Source: Massilia norwichensis
Lineage (GTDB): Bacteria > Pseudomonadota > Gammaproteobacteria > Burkholderiales > Burkholderiaceae_D
Direction: 5' to 3'
Length of the DNA: 64,000 nucleotides
NCBI RefSeq assembly: GCF_024753245.1
Contig: NZ_JANUGX010000030.1
Span: forward strand, 22,035 to 86,034
In this document: positions 61,137 through 64,000 of the stretch, one piece after another
Layout: every line of letters begins with the position of its first letter
Position numbering within the stretch: the stretch's first letter is position 1
Made by a program: the position numbers and the translations under genes
Notes under the pieces: generated by a model
What the model was told of the DNA's origin: nothing
The model's database searches: none
What the model saw: only the letters and a program-made list of their open reading frames with translations

Positions 61137-62101
61137 GCGGTCCCTGGTTCATCGAGACCCTGGCCCGCAACGGCGACGTGCTGCAGCGCAGCCGCGTCGA
61201 CGCCCTGCCGATCCGGCTCGGCCGCGGCTACGACAACGACTTCATCATCGACGACGACTACGTCGCCGCCAGCCACGCGCGCATCGAGATGGACGCCGCC
61301 GGGCGCCTGGTGCTGCGCGACCAGGGCAGCCGCAACGGCATCATCCACCGCGGCAAGCGCCTGCCCGAGGTGGTGCTGTCGGGCGACACCGTGGTGCGCA
61401 TCGGCCATACCTCGCTGCGGGTGCGCGCGGCCAGCTTTCCGGTGGCGCCGGAACTCGCCGACCGCACCTTCCACCGCTGGGAAGGCGCGCTGCCGGGCGC
61501 CGCCGGCGTGCTGCTGACCGGCTGCTTCGCGCTGTTCGCGCGCTGGCTCAGCGACACCCAGTACTTCGAATTCGTGCGCTACTTCGAAGCCCTGGCCTGG
61601 GGCGTCGGCGCGGCCCTGCTGTGGAGCGGCGCCTGGGCCTTCGCCAACCGCCTGTTCGGCCGCCACGCGCGCCTGGGCCGCCACCTGTTCGTGTTCGGCT
61701 GCGGACTGGCGGCGCTGGCCGCGACGGCGCTGCTGGCCGCCACCATCGCCTACGCCTTCTCGCTCGAGGCCTTCACCCACTACGCCTCGCACGCGGCGAC
61801 GCTGCTGGTGGCCGGCATGATCTACTTCCACCTCTGCACCGTGAAGCCGCAGAACCGGCGCCGCTACCGCTGGATCGCGGCCGGCATGGCGGTGCTGGGC
61901 TCGAGCCTGATCCTGATCTTCAACCTGCAGCGCAGCGGCCGCCTGGCGGACGAACTGTACATGGCGGTGCTGCTGCCGCCCGAGGTCCGGGTCAGCCAGG
62001 ATCACGGCATCGACGAATTCATGCGCGAGGTGGAGGGGATGAAGGAATCGCTGGACCGTGGACGGGGGCGCAAGCCGGGCGAGGATGAGCTGGAGGATTG
62101 A
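61133..62101 (+). CDS. FHA-domain inner-membrane protein
   Basis: 322 residues. The N-terminal FHA domain (about 20-100) has the phosphothreonine-binding pattern IRLGRGYDNDFIIDDDYVAA, SHARIEM and DQGSRNGIIHRG. Five or so membrane helices follow (about 125-260), then a short charged tail. The FHA domain would face the cytoplasm and read a Ser/Thr-phosphorylated partner. No Ser/Thr kinase gene lies nearby. Coupling to the secreted protease suggests a signal linking the cytoplasm to periplasmic proteolysis; inference. Confidence 0.88.
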   Translation: MSGPWFIETLARNGDVLQRSRVDALPIRLGRGYDNDFIIDDDYVAASHARIEMDAAGRLVLRDQGSRNGIIHRGKRLPEVVLSGDTVVRIGHTSLRVRAASFPVAPELADRTFHRWEGALPGAAGVLLTGCFALFARWLSDTQYFEFVRYFEALAWGVGAALLWSGAWAFANRLFGRHARLGRHLFVFGCGLAALAATALLAATIAYAFSLEAFTHYASHAATLLVAGMIYFHLCTVKPQNRRRYRWIAAGMAVLGSSLILIFNLQRSGRLADELYMAVLLPPEVRVSQDHGIDEFMREVEGMKESLDRGRGRKPGEDELED

Positions 62102-62110
62102 TGGGCGTTC

Positions 62111-62473
62111 TCAGGTGTCGCGGTCTGCGGCCCTGGCTCGGCGCTGCGCGATCGTCGAGATGGCTTTTCCGACCAGGTAGCCTGCCAGTGCGGTCGGCAA
62201 GATCACCAGCAGCGCGAACGGGACCATGAAGAACACCCCGAAACCGACTTCCGGCGAGCTCAGGACGCCGACCGCAGTCCAGCCGACGACCGCCACGATC
62301 ACCCCGCCCAGGAACGCGGCGAGGTAGGCCTGGCGACACCACCCGGCGTGGACGCAAATTAGGAAGGCCAATACCAGGCTGACCTGGCTTTGCAGAAAAG
62401 GCGCCAACGCATAGGTGGAATAGGCTGCTGCGCCGTGAACGAAGGCGTTGTTGAAATGACTTACAGCGCGCAT
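62111..62473 (-). CDS. hypothetical small membrane protein
   Basis: 120 residues from the ATG complementary to 62471-62473, with GGAG upstream. Three hydrophobic segments are visible (SQVSLVLAFLICVHAGW, YLAAFLGGVIVAVVGWTAVG, VFFMVPFALLVILPTALAGY). No family recognised. It lies between the FHA gene and a small gene near the IS element, all on a stretch with more A+T than the core. Confidence 0.6.
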   Translation of the reverse strand: MRAVSHFNNAFVHGAAAYSTYALAPFLQSQVSLVLAFLICVHAGWCRQAYLAAFLGGVIVAVVGWTAVGVLSSPEVGFGVFFMVPFALLVILPTALAGYLVGKAISTIAQRRARAADRDT

Positions 62474-62522
62474 TGGACTCCTTTGGTATGACCGGGCTTT
62501 CCGTGTGACGGGCCGTGGTCCC

Positions 62523-62807
62523 CTACCAGGCAGCCCGAATATCGTCCCAAACGCTGTCAAAAAGCGCGTTCGAGATCTCCTTCAGTGTCCCATACCTGGG
62601 TTTTGCTGCTTCTACAGCATCCCACCGCCCTTCCGGTAACGCGCCAAACGCATCCGCTGGCTTTTCTTCCGTGTATTTCAGCGCATGCCCCTCTGGCCGA
62701 ATTTCGAGGTAGCGGGCACAGTATCCATCTTCGGCAATCTCGAAGTAGGCAATGTACTCATCCAGTCCCTCTGTGTTTCCGGCCGAGCTGTACAGGTAAT
62801 GCTTCAC
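62523..62807 (-). CDS. small DUF6881-like protein
   Basis: 94 residues if started at the GTG complementary to 62805-62807, which has AGGA about nine bases upstream; the open frame continues to a TTG at 62906. It reads VKHYLYSSAGNTEGLDEYIA, YFEIAEDGYCARYLEIRPEG, then a short helix region. The order (short strands, then ARYLEI and a PEGRWD turn) resembles the DUF6881 domain, often found among immunity-like or orphan small proteins. The match is by eye only and the function is unknown. Confidence 0.5.
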   Translation of the reverse strand: MKHYLYSSAGNTEGLDEYIAYFEIAEDGYCARYLEIRPEGHALKYTEEKPADAFGALPEGRWDAVEAAKPRYGTLKEISNALFDSVWDDIRAAW

Positions 62808-62970
62808 GTCGTGGTGTCCTGAAGAACTAATGTGATTTGCGTGGCAGGTTCGCTCTTTACCGAATTCAGCCTCTAAAAGAACTCGCCGTAAATCTGTTGC
62901 CGCCAAAATGCATCTGCGCCAGGTAGCTAATGGCCGAGAGTAGAATGTTCAGCCGTTAGCTTTCGACCCA

Positions 62971-64000
62971 GGCTGTGTAAAAACGTAGATCCAGGTAAAC
63001 GAAACCGGCCCAGTAAACGTTGAGTCAGTATCTCATCAATGCAGGTGCGACATGAAGCGCTTTATCGAAGGCGAAGATCGAGGACAAGGCACGCTGCTGC
63101 CCGAGCTCCTGGATGATTACGTAGCTGAGAATAACCCGGTGCGTGTGGTCGAGGTTTTTGTCGAGGAGCTGGACCTTGCCGGCCTTGGTTTCAAACGTGT
63201 ACAGCCTGCGAAAACGGGCCGGCCTGCATACCATCCGACTGTGCTCTTGAAGCTCTACATTTACGGCTATCTCAATCGGATCCAGTCGAGCCGTCGGCTG
63301 GAGCGAGAGGCCCAGCGCAACGTCGAATTGATGTGGCTGACGCAGCGCCTGAGCCCGGATTTCAAGACGATAGCGAATTTCCGAAAAGACAACGGCAAGG
63401 CCATTCGCAATGTCTGGCGCCAGTTTGTCGTGCTATGCCAGCAGTTGGATTTGTTTGCGGATGCAGTGGTTGCGATCGACGGTAGCAAGTTCAAGGCTGT
63501 CAACAGCAGCGACCGGAATTTCACCGATGCCAAGCTCAAGCGCAGGATGCAGGAGATCGAGCCAGCATCACCCGCTATCTGGCAGAACTTGATACGGCTG
63601 ACCGGCAAGAGCCGGCTGCCAAACAAGCGAAAACTGTGCGCCTCAACGATAAGATTTCGGCGTTGAAGGAGCAGATGGTCAAGCTCAAGGAAATCGAAGC
63701 GAAGCTGGAAGAGACAGGGGAAACACAAATTTCGCTGACCGATCCGGACGCTCGGTCGATGATGTCGAGAGGCAGCGGCATCGTCGGCTACAACGTGCAG
63801 ACCGCAGTCGATACCAAGCATCATTTGATCGTCGAGCACGACGTGACGAACAATGGTAGCGATCGAGATCAATTGTCTGGCATGGCCAGGAAGGCACGGA
63901 CCGCGATCGGAACCACGACGCTAACCGCGATTGCCGACCGTGGCTATTTCAACGGTAAAGAAATCCTGGCTTGCCATGAAGCCGGCATTACTGCCCTGGT
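62971..64000 (+). mobile_element. IS1182-like insertion sequence, left part
   Basis: The probable left end begins with GGCTGTGTAAAAACGT near 62971, a form common at IS ends, about 80 bases before the transposase start. The element runs past the end of the window, so the right inverted repeat and target duplication cannot be seen. The sequence to the left (62907-62970) holds no gene. Confidence 0.6.
63052..64000 (+). pseudogene. IS1182-family transposase, frameshifted, 3' end outside window
   Basis: The first frame (63052-63666) reads MKRFIEGEDRGQGTLLPELL, RPAYHPTVLLKLYIYGYLNR and DFKTIANFRKDN, with a DDE-type Asp in VVAIDGSKFKAVNS. After MQEIE near 63560 it goes out of phase. The +2 frame continues ITRYLAELDTADRQ, KTVRLNDKI and MSRGSGIVGYNVQTAVDTKH to the window end, with the second Asp probably in AIADRGYF. 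One missing base near 63560 (gagcc for gaggcc) explains it, so the copy is probably inactive. Confidence 0.8.

Overview
The window comes from a high-GC Gram-negative chromosome. It most resembles Massilia and related Oxalobacteraceae (Betaproteobacteria). This is inferred from codon and GC bias, a PEP-CTERM protein, a tripartite MdtABC-type RND pump, Neisseria dRS3-like palindromic repeats in intergenic gaps and the mix of gene families. No rRNA, tRNA or CRISPR was recognised. Genes are dense and no gene-free stretch exceeds about 300 bases.

Layout. 1-11.8 kb holds small metabolic and stress units: a partial PhzF-like protein, an autoregulated SdpR/SdpI pair with a clear promoter and operator, a Tat-type amidase, a LysR gene divergent from an MFS transporter and aldo/keto reductase, a GST, a DUF535 protein, a YqhD-like alcohol dehydrogenase, and a blue-light (LOV) histidine kinase broken by a frameshift. 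11.8-15.3 kb is a thiamine-salvage locus: a TPP riboswitch leads a TonB-dependent receptor, facing an overlapping PnuC-type transporter and NadR-like kinase pair. 15.5-24.8 kb has an S9 peptidase and then a six-gene unit (periplasmic adaptor, ABC ATPase, two FtsX-type permeases, sigma-54 activator, sensor kinase). That unit is preceded by a near-perfect sigma-54 promoter and two 16-bp palindromes exactly two helical turns apart, so it looks like a self-contained, self-regulated export system.

24.8-48.4 kb contains an S46 peptidase, a PEP-CTERM surface protein, a BASS-like transporter, an RND efflux operon whose four proteins all carry unusual Gly-rich segments, SppA, a sodium:solute symporter, a NYN/LOTUS RNA-binding-type protein with a long Ala-rich tail, a cysteine-dioxygenase-like gene coupled to DUF1810, DUF3820, DUF389 and, just beyond, a pirin.

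49.3-53.9 kb is the most unusual block: a lone receiver protein, a membrane-anchored HEAT-repeat protein, a processive family 2 glycosyltransferase and a secreted putative sugar-hydrolase-like protein. The first three are joined by stop/start overlaps. I read it as a candidate regulated exopolysaccharide system without a familiar name.

53.9-64 kb has a LuxR-type regulator with a degenerate receiver, a DUF1857/LysR divergent pair, a large sensor kinase, ribA, a 22-bp tandem array next to a REPIN-like element, a coupled trypsin-like protease and FHA membrane protein, two small proteins, and the left part of an IS1182-like element with a frameshifted transposase running off the end.
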